64,000 nucleotides of DNA from Candidatus Gastranaerophilales bacterium. Lineage in GTDB: Bacteria > Cyanobacteriota > Vampirovibrionia > Gastranaerophilales > Gastranaerophilaceae. Position 1 is the stretch's first letter, and each line of letters opens with the position of its first letter. Shown here in pieces: positions 33,591 through 43,500 of the stretch. A model generated the notes under the pieces. It was given only the letters and a program-made list of their open reading frames with translations. It had not been told where the DNA came from and did no database searches. The stretch spans positions 62,001 to 126,000 of the forward strand of contig CALUTO010000001.1 of the NCBI GenBank assembly GCA_944323735.1, given 5' to 3'. Position numbers and translations under genes: made by a program.

Positions 33591-34175
33591 ATGCAAAAAA
33601 GAAAAATAGCATACATTGTAATATTATCATTAATAGTGATAGGCTGTGTATGGGCATTTATAGCTGCAGGAGTTATTACAAAGAATTTTAAAAAAGAAAT
33701 TCTTAAAAATGCAGGCGAACAGCAGGAACTCAATATAAAAAACCTGATCATTACAGAAACAAAAAATGATTCAAAATATTGGGAGCTATACGCAGAGTCC
33801 GGTTATTATGACAACAAAAACAAAGTTGCCATACTTTATGATTTAATCGGCAATTTCTATGACGAAGGCAAAGTCGTACTAAGTATGGTCTCTACAAAAG
33901 GCACTTTTGATGAAACTACAAAAAAAGTCATACTTTACGATGACACATATTTTATTTACAAAGACGGAACTGAAGTCAAAGCTGACAGATTCGTCTGGCA
34001 GGGTAAAGAGGAAGATATTCTTGCCCAGGGTAATGTAATGATACGGCGTGTCGGAGAAATAAAAACCTTCAGCGACAAAGCTGTATTAACAAACAATATG
34101 AAAACCCTGAAAATAATAGGACGCTCTAAAACAGAATTGTACAGCAAGGGGAATTTTGATGGAAAAATTAAATAA
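33591..34175 (+). CDS. lptC: LPS export protein LptC
   Basis: Bitopic inner-membrane component that passes LPS from LptBFG to LptA. The 194-aa protein has an N-terminal membrane helix at about residues 7-27 (AYIVILSLIVIGCVWAFIAAG) and then the periplasmic beta-jellyroll with ITETKNDSKYWELYAESGYYD, FDETTKKVILYDD and GTEVKADRFVWQGKEEDILAQGNVMI. The length and layout match the family. It overlaps lptA by 17 bases. No Shine-Dalgarno precedes the ATG; see the promoter entry. Its presence indicates an LPS-type outer membrane. Confidence 0.9.
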   Translation: MQKRKIAYIVILSLIVIGCVWAFIAAGVITKNFKKEILKNAGEQQELNIKNLIITETKNDSKYWELYAESGYYDNKNKVAILYDLIGNFYDEGKVVLSMVSTKGTFDETTKKVILYDDTYFIYKDGTEVKADRFVWQGKEEDILAQGNVMIRRVGEIKTFSDKAVLTNNMKTLKIIGRSKTELYSKGNFDGKIK

Positions 34176-35160
34176 AAAAATACTCAACACATATAAAAAA
34201 TACGGAATTTTTGCGGCAGTTTCACTGCTTCTCGTTTCCTGTTCCGCTTTTGTTTTTGCTGCAGACTTAAAAATACAGGCTGACAGGCAGTCGTTTAAAG
34301 CGGAAGAAAACAAAGCGAAATTTGAGGGCAACGTAAAAGTCGAATATGAAGATTTGACGGTTATGGGCAAACGTGCAGAAGTCAACATTGACCCGAAATC
34401 AAAAAAGCTGAAAGATGCTATTTTCTTTGACCAGCCCTATGTACTGCAGGTTAAAAAGGGTAAAACAAATGAAATAAAAGCCAATATAATAAAAATGTCA
34501 CTAATCGGCAAAAAGGTCAGAGCAGAAGGCAACACTCAGACAACCGTAACAGAGAACGCACAGCCGACAGCTATAATCAATGCCGATGCACAGGAGTATG
34601 ACTCAAACACAAAAGTTCTCACCGCAACAGGAAGCGTAATTATATTTTATAAAGATGTTGAAACCTTTTCAGACAAAGCTGTTGCCAACATGAGCAAAGA
34701 AGGCGATTTACAAAAAATTACCCTGACAGGACACGGGAGACTTAAACAAAAAGACAGTCTCATTGTTGCAGACCAGTTCATTTATGACGCAATTACAGAA
34801 GAAGCATTCGGAATAGGAAACGCTTACAGTGATGTCAGTATGGATGAAACAAGAATTCAGGTCTGGTCAAACCGTCAGCAGTACGACAAAAAATCAAATG
34901 TGATGATGGCGTCAGGAAATGTTCATGTTATTTACAAAGATTACGATGCCAAAGGTCCCAAGGCAACAGTTTATCCTGACCCGAAAACTAACAAGCCGAA
35001 TAAAATAGTTTTTGTCGGCAGATCAAAAATTACAAACGAAGGCAGAACTATTGAAGCAGACAGAATAGAAATGCTTGTAGAGCCGAAAAATTTCTTTGCG
35101 GAAGGCAATGTAAAAACACTTATCCCGAATATCCAGAATGCACAGCAAAAAGATTTATAA
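34159..35160 (+). CDS. lptA: LptA/OstA-type periplasmic LPS transport protein
   Basis: Forms the periplasmic bridge for LPS between LptC and LptD. The 333-aa protein has a signal peptide (FAAVSLLLVSCSAFVFA, cleavage near AADLK). Repeated jellyroll strands follow with OstA motifs: IQADRQSFKAEENKAKFEGNV, INADAQEYDSNTKVLTATGSV, IVADQFIYDAITEEAFGIGNA, and WSNRQQYDKKSNVMMASGNV. It is nearly twice the length of E. coli LptA, suggesting a duplicated jellyroll. The start is ATG 34159 with AAGGGGA upstream, inside the lptC end. lptB is not adjacent; the gene is convergent with the MFS transporter. Confidence 0.88.
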   Translation: MEKLNKKILNTYKKYGIFAAVSLLLVSCSAFVFAADLKIQADRQSFKAEENKAKFEGNVKVEYEDLTVMGKRAEVNIDPKSKKLKDAIFFDQPYVLQVKKGKTNEIKANIIKMSLIGKKVRAEGNTQTTVTENAQPTAIINADAQEYDSNTKVLTATGSVIIFYKDVETFSDKAVANMSKEGDLQKITLTGHGRLKQKDSLIVADQFIYDAITEEAFGIGNAYSDVSMDETRIQVWSNRQQYDKKSNVMMASGNVHVIYKDYDAKGPKATVYPDPKTNKPNKIVFVGRSKITNEGRTIEADRIEMLVEPKNFFAEGNVKTLIPNIQNAQQKDL

Positions 35161-35174
35161 AAAGTTCTTTACAA

Positions 35175-36737
35175 TCAATTTTCTTCCGTTTGTTTTGCAG
35201 ACATTTTTTTGAACAGAAAAACTGCCGGAACAAGAAGGATAACAAGTGCGGCATAGATTTTAAAACAATCCATAAAAGCAAGCAGATTTGCCTGCTGCTG
35301 GAGTTCACCGTATATCAGATAATTCGCTTTTATGTGCGCAAGCCCCTGTCCGAAGCCGGACATTGCAGACTGAAATGCATTGAATTTAGCGGTGAATGCG
35401 TGGTTTGAGTATGTAAGATTGTGCACAAGATAAGTCTGATGAACCTGTCCCATTCTGGAAATCAACGTTGATACAACTGATGTACCTATTGCACCTCCTA
35501 CACTTTTTGCAAGATTAAAAATACCGGAGGCGTTAGTCATTTGCGAATTTTTAAGTGTCACAAATGATATTGTCATAAGAGGTATCATAAGTATGCTGAA
35601 AGCAAACCCGCACACGATATTCGGCAGTATGATATTGCTCATTGCAATTTCCATATTCAAAGAGCCGAACATTATATTAGACACCCCGAGCAAAACCATA
35701 CCGGCAACAACAACAAGTCTCTGGTCGACTCTGTTTGCAAGAAGCGCACAAACAATCAATCCGGCAAATGAACCGAACCCTCTCGGACTTATAGCAAAAC
35801 CGCTCAAAGTAGCAGTATATCCCAGCAAGTGCTGCAAAAACAATGGCAAAATTGCAAGCGTTGAATACAATACCGCACCTATAACCGCATTTAGCATCGT
35901 ACCTATGAAAAAATTTCTATCAAGAAATACTTTTAAATCAACTATCGGGTTTTTAATTTTCAACTCCCGCCACAAAAAGCCGATAAAACACGCAAACGAA
36001 AGTCCTGATGTCCATCTTATCCATCTTGCCCCGAACCAGTCATTTTTTTGACCGTTATCGAGCACAAGCTGCAAAGAAAACAGCCAGACAATAAGAAGTA
36101 AAAAGCCTAAATAGTCAACATACTGAACTTTTCCTTTTCTTGCGTACGGCGGATCTTCAATCCACATCCGGCCAAGTATAACAGCAATAATTCCAATTGG
36201 AACATTGATAAGAAAAATCCAGTGCCACGAATATGTGTCGGTAATCCACCCCCCGAGAGTAGGGCCGATTATCGGTGCAAATATTACCCCGAAGCCGAAA
36301 ACGGACATTGCAACCCCCCGTTTCTCAACAGGAAATTCCTCCATCATAACGGCCTGTCCTATAGGCATTATTGCACCGCCGCCGATTCCCTGCAGTACAC
36401 GGGCAAGGATAAGCATCCCCATATTTGTTGAAATACCGCAGAGTGCAGATGATATAGTAAACAGTGCAGTTGAAATGAGAAGAAAATTTTTTCGTCCGAA
36501 CAGAGTGGAAAACCACGCTGTAGAGGGAATAATAACACCGTTTGCAACAAGATAGCTGGTTAAAATCCACGTAGACTCATCCTGAGTAGCGGAAAAGCTG
36601 CCGGCAATATGCGGCAAAGCAACGTTTGCAATTGATGAATCAAGAACTACCATAAAAATGGTTATCATTATTGCCGTTGCAGGAAGCCACGGATTTCTTA
36701 CCGCCTTTGAGCCGGTTAGTACTGTTTCTGCACTCAT
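35175..36737 (-). CDS. emrB: DHA2-family drug efflux MFS transporter (EmrB-like)
   Basis: A 520-aa, 14-helix proton antiporter that exports hydrophobic drugs through an HlyD adaptor and outer-membrane factor. The N-terminus AIMITIFMVVLDSSIANVALP, the motif-A-like segment WFSTLFGRKNFLLIS, GRVLQG-like ARVLQGIGGGAIMPIGQA, and the antiporter motif C GPTLGGWI are diagnostic. It overlaps the end of the HlyD gene by four bases (ATGA), so it is translationally coupled in a marR-hlyD-mfs operon. Confidence 0.93.
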   Translation of the reverse strand: MSAETVLTGSKAVRNPWLPATAIMITIFMVVLDSSIANVALPHIAGSFSATQDESTWILTSYLVANGVIIPSTAWFSTLFGRKNFLLISTALFTISSALCGISTNMGMLILARVLQGIGGGAIMPIGQAVMMEEFPVEKRGVAMSVFGFGVIFAPIIGPTLGGWITDTYSWHWIFLINVPIGIIAVILGRMWIEDPPYARKGKVQYVDYLGFLLLIVWLFSLQLVLDNGQKNDWFGARWIRWTSGLSFACFIGFLWRELKIKNPIVDLKVFLDRNFFIGTMLNAVIGAVLYSTLAILPLFLQHLLGYTATLSGFAISPRGFGSFAGLIVCALLANRVDQRLVVVAGMVLLGVSNIMFGSLNMEIAMSNIILPNIVCGFAFSILMIPLMTISFVTLKNSQMTNASGIFNLAKSVGGAIGTSVVSTLISRMGQVHQTYLVHNLTYSNHAFTAKFNAFQSAMSGFGQGLAHIKANYLIYGELQQQANLLAFMDCFKIYAALVILLVPAVFLFKKMSAKQTEEN

Positions 36738-37783
36738 CTTTCTTTTACCATTACTCTCGGAACTACGGACATACCCGGTTCAATGCTGTATTGAGGATCA
36801 AGCTTCTGTGTAAATATTATTTTTACAGGAACTCTTTGAACAACTTTTACATAGCTTCCCACTGCATTTTCCGGAGGAAACATACTTGTTCTTGCACCGG
36901 TGCTTGCCTGTATTGAATCCACTTTTGCACTTAGCCGCAAATGAGGATATGCATCTATTTTCACAAGAACATTCTGTCCCACTCTTATATGGTTCAGTTG
37001 TGTTTCTTTAAAGTTTGCAACAACCCATCTTTTATCAGGCACTATCGAAAAAAGCGGTGTTCCTGCATGCGTATAAGCACCTGCTTCTGCCGTGCGGTTA
37101 GTTATTTTTCCGTCCTCCGGCGCATAAATTTTTGTATAAGAAAGCTCAAGCTTCGCCTGCTTCATAGCTGCTTCCAGTTTTTTGAGCTCTGCATCTGCAA
37201 CCATATTTTTCTTTGAGGAAAAAACACGCTGTTTTGCTGTTTCAAGTCCGGCAGAGGCAGTTTCATATTTTGACTTAGCCCTGTCCAGCTCCTGTCTGGA
37301 GACAGCACCTTTTTCATAAAGATTTTTATATCTGTTCAAATCAGCTGCTGCAAGTTTTTTGTCAATACCTGCGGCGGCACGGTCAGCAACTGCAGATTTC
37401 TGGCTGTACAGAGACATTTCATACGCAGCCTTTGCCTGTTCATACCTGACTTTGTAATCCTCATCATCAATAGCCAGCAGCAAATCTCCTTTTTTTACGT
37501 GCATATTGTCGTCAATATAGAGTTTTTCTATTATTCCGCTTACTTTGGGACTTATCTGAATTACATGACCTTCGACAAACGCATCATCAGTTGTCTCAAA
37601 TGAAGTAAAATACAGCCACGCAAGTATAGACAAAATCAGAATACCAAGTATCGAAAAAATAAAACGTTTCTTTTTAGCAATTTGTGCAATTTTATTTTTA
37701 GGACTTTTAAAAGATGTATCTTCTTCTGTTTTTAGTTCAATATTTTCGTCATTTTCAATATTTTTAGGAGTTTCTTCGTTCAT
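36734..37783 (-). CDS. emrA: HlyD-family membrane-fusion protein (EmrA-like)
   Basis: Periplasmic adaptor linking the MFS pump to an outer-membrane channel. The 349-aa protein has a cytosolic acidic N-terminus and one membrane helix near residues 42-60 (FIFSILGILILSILAWLYF). The lipoyl/barrel half follows, ETTDDAFVEGHVIQISPKVSGIIEKLYIDDN, then a coiled hairpin (about 110-205), the second lipoyl half YTKIYAPEDGKITNRTAEAGAY, and the barrel with VVANFKETQLNHIRVGQ. These are the EmrA/HlyD_3 features. The start overlaps the marR stop by one base. Confidence 0.93.
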   Translation of the reverse strand: MNEETPKNIENDENIELKTEEDTSFKSPKNKIAQIAKKKRFIFSILGILILSILAWLYFTSFETTDDAFVEGHVIQISPKVSGIIEKLYIDDNMHVKKGDLLLAIDDEDYKVRYEQAKAAYEMSLYSQKSAVADRAAAGIDKKLAAADLNRYKNLYEKGAVSRQELDRAKSKYETASAGLETAKQRVFSSKKNMVADAELKKLEAAMKQAKLELSYTKIYAPEDGKITNRTAEAGAYTHAGTPLFSIVPDKRWVVANFKETQLNHIRVGQNVLVKIDAYPHLRLSAKVDSIQASTGARTSMFPPENAVGSYVKVVQRVPVKIIFTQKLDPQYSIEPGMSVVPRVMVKER

Positions 37784-38256
37784 TACATTTCTCTCTTTTG
37801 CTGCCAGATATTTATACCATAGTAATTGCTCATATTTTGTCTGATTTTAGCGAGCAGTTCATTCAAAACTTTTATGTCATTTTCAGAAAAACCGTCCATC
37901 ATATTTTTATAAAAAGCTGCACGCAGCGGTTCTATTTTATAAACAGCTTTTTTCCCGTAATCAGTAATAAAAAGCTTCACTATCTTTTTATTTTCTTCAT
38001 CTTTTTTTCTTGTTATATATCCTTTTTTTTCAAGGATATCGACCATTCTGGTTATATTAGGCCGATCTTTTTTCAAGAGTTTTGCAACCTGCGACTGATA
38101 CAGTCCGTCCTCGTAATACAGCAGAAATACAATTCCGAATTGCTCAGTTGTTATATCCAGTTCGACTGTTTTTTTGAGTAAATTATGTCCTGCCAGCTGA
38201 CAGCAGGTGGATGTAAGCTGAAGCATATCCATTATATTAAATTTGTCATCAGTCAT
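37783..38256 (-). CDS. MarR-family transcriptional regulator
   Basis: A 157-aa winged-helix regulator, usually a ligand-released repressor of the adjacent efflux genes. The DNA-binding region at about residues 35-105 contains QFGIVFLLYYEDGLYQSQVAKLLKKDRPNITRMVDILEKKGYI, then the wing DEENKKIVKLFITDYGK. Helical dimerisation ends flank it. It heads the operon with the HlyD and MFS genes and is divergent from the outer-membrane factor. A perfect palindrome in the 75-base gap is the likely operator. Confidence 0.92.
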   Translation of the reverse strand: MTDDKFNIMDMLQLTSTCCQLAGHNLLKKTVELDITTEQFGIVFLLYYEDGLYQSQVAKLLKKDRPNITRMVDILEKKGYITRKKDEENKKIVKLFITDYGKKAVYKIEPLRAAFYKNMMDGFSENDIKVLNELLAKIRQNMSNYYGINIWQQKREM

Positions 38257-38286
38257 TATGTAATACCCAAATCTTAACTTAATAAT

Positions 38287-38302
38287 TGTTATTACAATAA
38301 CA
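38287..38302. promoter_or_regulatory. Probable MarR operator palindrome
   Basis: TGTTATT-AC-AATAACA is a perfect inverted repeat of seven-base arms with a two-base centre, in the gap between the divergent marR and outer-membrane efflux genes. MarR proteins typically bind palindromes of about 16-20 bases, so it could control both directions. Confidence 0.65.
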
Positions 38303-38331
38303 TAAATTAAAAAAAATACAAGGATTAAAAT

Positions 38332-39687
38332 ATGAAACAGAAAGTTCTAGCCGCAGTGTTTATAATCATATTTTCCACATTACAGACTCAGGCAAAATCG
38401 ATGATTGCGGAAACTTATAAATACGATTTAATAAACTGCGAATGGTGGAGGAATTTTGGTGACGAATATCTTATGGATTACATATACAAAACAATTGAAA
38501 ATAATCATATCCTGAAAGCAGCCGGATTAAAAACAGAAGAAGCAAACCAGTCGGTAAAAACACAAATGGCAAACGAATTTCCCGCCCTGAGTCTTTTCGG
38601 AAACTACGCAAGAATAAAAACCCCGAAAGCGGATTTAAACGGTGTTGACTTTAATTCAACAGGAACAGATGCATTTGCACTGCCGCTTGTTATGAGTTAT
38701 GAAGCAGATATATTTTTAAAAAACAGGGACAAAACAAAAGCAGAAAAGGAAAAAGCCCGGTCTGTTATGTATGAAGAGAAAGCAGAATATCTGTCTGTTA
38801 TATCAGACATGGCTGCAGTGTATTTTAATATAATAAAATTAGACAAACTTATAGAAACAGAAAAACAGATAGCAAAAATACGAAAGAATATTTACGAACT
38901 TACAAAAGCACGGGAAAAAGAAGGACTGGCATCTGTTTATGACGTAACAGACACAGACAAGCAGCATACCGCCGCAATGATTTCCGTAAATGACCTGGAA
39001 AGACAGCGGGCAATTTTGCTGCACAGGCTTGCAGTGTATACAGGAGTACCGCCTTCTGGAGCTGAAGAATTAAAAAGGAACAGATATGAAAATCTTACCT
39101 ACAACGGAGAAATTCCTGATGTAATTTCTTCAGGAATAGTGATATACCGTCCGGATATAATGAAAGCAGAAGCATTGCTAGAAAAAGCAAAAATTGATAT
39201 AAGAATAGCACGCAAAGATTTTTTGCCCTCAATACCAATCATCGGAATAGCAGGATACACGGCACTGGATTTATCACGGCTGTTCAACTGGGAGAGTACA
39301 CTCGGACTGATTAGTGCAGGATTTATGCAAAATATCTTCTGCGGAGGCAAAAAAGTTTCAAAGTTAAAAACCAAAAAACTTCAATACGAGCAGATGTTTG
39401 AGAATTACAAACAAACCGATTTACAGGCAATACAGGAAATTAACGATGCTCTATGTATGATAAAATTTGACACAAAAAAAGATAATGAAAATAAAAGAAA
39501 ATACGAACTCGAGAAAAAAAATTTTCTGCTTATAAACGAACGCTACAAAGAGGGGATTACCTCTTATCTTGAAATGCTTCAATACAAAGAAAATCTGCTA
39601 TCGCTTGAGCGGGATAATATAAACAGCAGCATACAAAAAATAGCGGATTATATAAGTTTATACAAATCCGTAGGCGGAAAACTTTGA
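38332..39687 (+). CDS. Outer-membrane efflux protein (TolC/NodT-like)
   Basis: A 451-aa outer-membrane factor for the tripartite pump. The signal peptide MKQKVLAAVFIIIFSTLQTQA is followed by CEWWRNFGDEYLMDYIYKTIENN, which matches the NodT-type opening (WW..F.D..L...I..A...N). Two long-helix repeats follow, with YRPDIMKAEALLEKAKIDIRIARKDFLPSI and the closing helix NERYKEGITSYLEMLQYKENLLSLE. NodT proteins are usually lipoproteins, but no lipobox Cys is seen here. AAGGA lies upstream of the ATG. It is divergent from marR-emrAB and convergent with the giant gene, with five bases between stops. Confidence 0.9.
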   Translation: MKQKVLAAVFIIIFSTLQTQAKSMIAETYKYDLINCEWWRNFGDEYLMDYIYKTIENNHILKAAGLKTEEANQSVKTQMANEFPALSLFGNYARIKTPKADLNGVDFNSTGTDAFALPLVMSYEADIFLKNRDKTKAEKEKARSVMYEEKAEYLSVISDMAAVYFNIIKLDKLIETEKQIAKIRKNIYELTKAREKEGLASVYDVTDTDKQHTAAMISVNDLERQRAILLHRLAVYTGVPPSGAEELKRNRYENLTYNGEIPDVISSGIVIYRPDIMKAEALLEKAKIDIRIARKDFLPSIPIIGIAGYTALDLSRLFNWESTLGLISAGFMQNIFCGGKKVSKLKTKKLQYEQMFENYKQTDLQAIQEINDALCMIKFDTKKDNENKRKYELEKKNFLLINERYKEGITSYLEMLQYKENLLSLERDNINSSIQKIADYISLYKSVGGKL

Positions 39688-39692
39688 TATTG

Positions 39693-40545
39693 CTAAACGC
39701 CGAAATTCATCATTGTATTTCCTGCAGGATTAAGAACGAGCCTTGTTAACGACTGATTGTACTGGTATTTAAGCTTGTCAATCATATTGTTAACAGCAAT
39801 ATATTGTTCTTCAAGCTGCGCAAGAAACTCGGAAAGTTCAGCCTGATTACCGGCAAGAGCATCATTTTCAAATGCCATAGACGCTTTTACGCTGTTAAGC
39901 TCATTAGTATTAAGATTAATTTCATTGAGCAGCGACTTGTTAGTCGACTCAAGAAGGCGTGTAGTTGAAGCAAAGTATCCGCTTGTTTGCAAAGAGCTGT
40001 CAAGTGTGTCTCTGAGACGGGTAAATGTACCTGCCTCATCATAGTTGAGCGGTTTTTTGTCATTACCGATTAAAATATCTTTAACTTTGTCAGGGTCATT
40101 CATATATGCATTGATGAACCTGTCTTTGTTAAGGGAGATAGTGACACGGCCGTCAGAAGAGGAGGTGCCTCCTGCGATAGCAACATTTATACCGATATCG
40201 GACATTTGTCTTTGTATTTGCCTGAAGGTGCCGACATTATCAGTAAGAGCCTTTTTGATATTAACAATTAAAGCACTAAACTCTGCATCATCTGCAAGGA
40301 TTTTATTCTGCGACAGACCCATTGCCTCATTGAATTTTTTAACAAAAGCATTTAACTTATCAAATGCAGTGCTGACGGCCTTTTTACCGATATCGATTGT
40401 ACCCGAGCCTGTTGCGGTAATCGTAAGTCTTATTGCTTCTGAAGAGCTGTTGTTGTCTACGATATTTCCGTGTTTATCAAGTGAAATTATATTTGATTGT
40501 GATTCATAATCCTGTCCGTTAATTGTGTAAATAGCATTTTGTCCG
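39693..40545 (-). other. FliD C-terminal-like domain of the giant protein
   Basis: The final 280 residues run from the NAIYTINGQDYESQSN motif, typical of the start of FliD_C (N..F.ING..Y...SN.I), through helical segments with KALTDNVGTFRQIQRQMSDIGI, the NKDRFINAYMNDPDKVKDIL stretch typical of FliD (D...F..A...dp..V..lF) and two long terminal helices. It ends NPAGNTMMNFGV. Confidence 0.8.
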
Positions 40546-43500
40546 AGAGTCTGCGAAGTCTGTGCGATATGAGAACCGGATGTCAAACCAATCATGTCGG
40601 TCAAATTCGTAGTACCGGCTTCTATATTAATACGTGCATCACCAGAGGCACTGTTAGAAGTCAGTACTATTCTGTTATTTACGAATTCAGCATATACACC
40701 GTTCGTGTCAGAAGAGGAGAAGGCTGCATTAATTTTTCCAAGCAGCGTTGCTATTGTATCACTTTCAGAAACATTTATATTTGCACCGTTAATTTTGAAG
40801 TTGCCGGCTGTTATACCGAGAGTCGAAAGGGACACGGTAGGATTTGCAACAGCTATTTCGTTGCTGGTAATAGAAGTTCTTGTAGCGTCAACACCGTTTT
40901 CAATCTGAACACCGGCACTGAGATTTCCGCCTGCAGTGAAGCCTATTTTGTTAGTGAAATCGCTTGTTCCTTTGACAACTTCAATACCTCCTGCAGTAGT
41001 AGTCTCTGTGCGTGTGAGCACCATTTTGCCGTCAGCTGTAATTGTTGCAGCAATACCAAAGCCGGAATTATTAATCTTACTGATGATAGAATCTATTGTG
41101 TCAAATTTTGATATTTCAATACGAAGAGTGTCTGAAACAGTTCCGTCCGTGTTAAGCAGGTTAATATAGAAATCACCTGCACTGAAACCGAGATTTTGAA
41201 CACTGTGAACGGTTGAAGTAGATGTGAGGGTAGACAGAGAACCGATTTGTGACGGATTCATCTGTGAGCCGTTTCTGGTAAATCCTGTTGTTTCAGCAAA
41301 GTCAGAAGTGCCGTCTTTGAGTTCAATTACATATGCCCCTGCTGTTTTAGAACGCAGCGAAAGACTGTTTGTAGACGAATCAAGCACAGCCGACAGACCG
41401 AGATTGGAGTTGGAAATCATACTCGCAATATCAGCCAGTGTTTCATTTCCCGTCAGGTTAAATGTCTTAGAAACAGTCTGTCCTTCAGGATTAGTAACAG
41501 AAATAACAAAGTCGCCTGCAGAGAATCGCATAGAATTGTCAAGACCTGTAGTTGAGCCGGTAAGTGATGAGTACACGTCATTTGAACCGGAAACGCCTAC
41601 AGCATTTCCACCGAGAGTACCTGCTGTAAGACCGAGAACTTTTGCATAATCCGTTGTGCCGTCCAATATGGATATAGAAGCACCGTTGTCTATTTTAGTC
41701 GAAATAACAATTCTTCCGGAAGCATCAAGCGAAGCACTAAAGTCACTGTCAGCACTGTTATTTATAAAGTCAAGGATATCCCCGACTGACGTTACGCCCT
41801 GCTCAACATTGACATTCAGAGTTCTGTGACCGTCAGCCTGTATTGTGAAATAGCCGGAGGTCATGTTGTTGAAGGTTCTATCTGTTGTGAGTCCGTAAAC
41901 AGAACCGGTAATTTTTGAATAACCGAGAGAACCGAGTTCGGTTGTAGTGTTGTAGTTCCATGTTTTTCCTTCAAGACCGGTAAGATTAAAGAACTCTGAA
42001 GTTCCTGAAACAGTTATATTTTCAGAATTTTGACCGGCTGTTTTAATATAGAGTCTGTTCATATTGTCAAGACCGGCTTCAAAAATTCCGCCTTCATTAA
42101 TCTTATCAATAACGTCCTGAACTCTGTCCGTTGCAAGTATATCAATAGTTTTTACAGAGCTTCCGGCAGAGATAGTCATAGAACCGGCAGAACCAAAGAT
42201 ATGGTTTGCATTCAGATTTGAGACCGAACCTGTGAGCATAGATTTGCCCGACGAGATAGTTTCGGAGACATAATTCTCGTCATAAGTAGTAACAGTGCTG
42301 GAGAGTCCTGCCATTTCAACAAATCCTGACGTGTCACTGTCAAATGTAATACCGGATGCGTAGTTACCGATTATTTGCAGATAGATTTTGCCGAGGTTTG
42401 TATTTTCATCATAATTAACTTTGAAATCTATTCTGTCCGCACGGTTTTCATCGATGACATCATCGTGTTCCCAGATATCGTCTTCACCGGCCAGAATAGC
42501 CTGTTTCATTTTGTTCAAAACAGATGACACAGTGTCATTATAAACAATATCTATAGTGTATGTAATATCAGGACGATAAGTAATACTGCCTGTTTCTCCG
42601 GTTGCTTCTTTTGCGTGGAGTGTGAAGGTGAGCTGACCGTCCTTCAGTCCGGTGAAAATAGAGTTAGGCTTCATACCGTATACACCGCCGCCGTTTGATT
42701 CATAGATGAAGTATCCGTGGTCGCCGGTTTCGGTTTGGGAAGATGCGCCTGTTGACTTGTCAACAGCAACAAGACCGAGACGACGTGTAAGGTCAGTTGA
42801 AGTCACCTGAGTATCAGTTGGTGTCTGAATTGTCGATTCAATATAGAACCTGCCCTGCTCATCAAGTCCGGCTTTATATGCACCGTTTGTCTGGGCAGAC
42901 ACTTTATTTATTATTGATTGAATAGTATCGGTAGATGACACGGAAACATTGAAGGTGCCGTTGCCGCCTGAAATCTGGAAAGTTTCAGAGGTAAGATTTC
43001 CAAGACTGTGACCGGCTGTCAGATTTTCAACAGAGCCTGTCAAACGGTCATAGCCGTAAGACTCCATCATATTAGCATTGTTTTCTGAATAACTGCTTCC
43101 AACTGATGCCAGACCGGCAAGTTTTGTAAAGTTACCGGTATCATTTTTAACTGTCAGCGTTCTGGTACCTGTATCAAAGACATCGGAGGTTATGACTATT
43201 CTGCCCTGTGAATCGAGACTTGCAGAGAAGGAAGCAGTATAGCAGATATTTCCTGAGCCATCTGTGTATGCATTTCCTGAAAGACCTGCTATTTCATCAC
43301 TGTCTGTACCGTTCGGGAACGGAGAAGATACTTTTTTGCCGGTGTTGTAAACATACGTGCCGGATATCTGGTTAAGAATGTAATCAATTGATGAACCTGC
43401 AGAATATGTAACGGTTTTCAAAAGCCTGTCACCGAGATAGAGGTCAAATGAACCGCCCTCCTGCAATGCAAACGAAAAATCATCGTACAAATCAGTTATC

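Noticed and set aside
35175-39687. Type I secretion of the giant protein by the nearby HlyD and TolC-like proteins
   Set aside because: The pump subunit is an MFS drug exporter rather than an ABC transporter with peptidase, and the giant C-terminus lacks a type I signal and looks like FliD.
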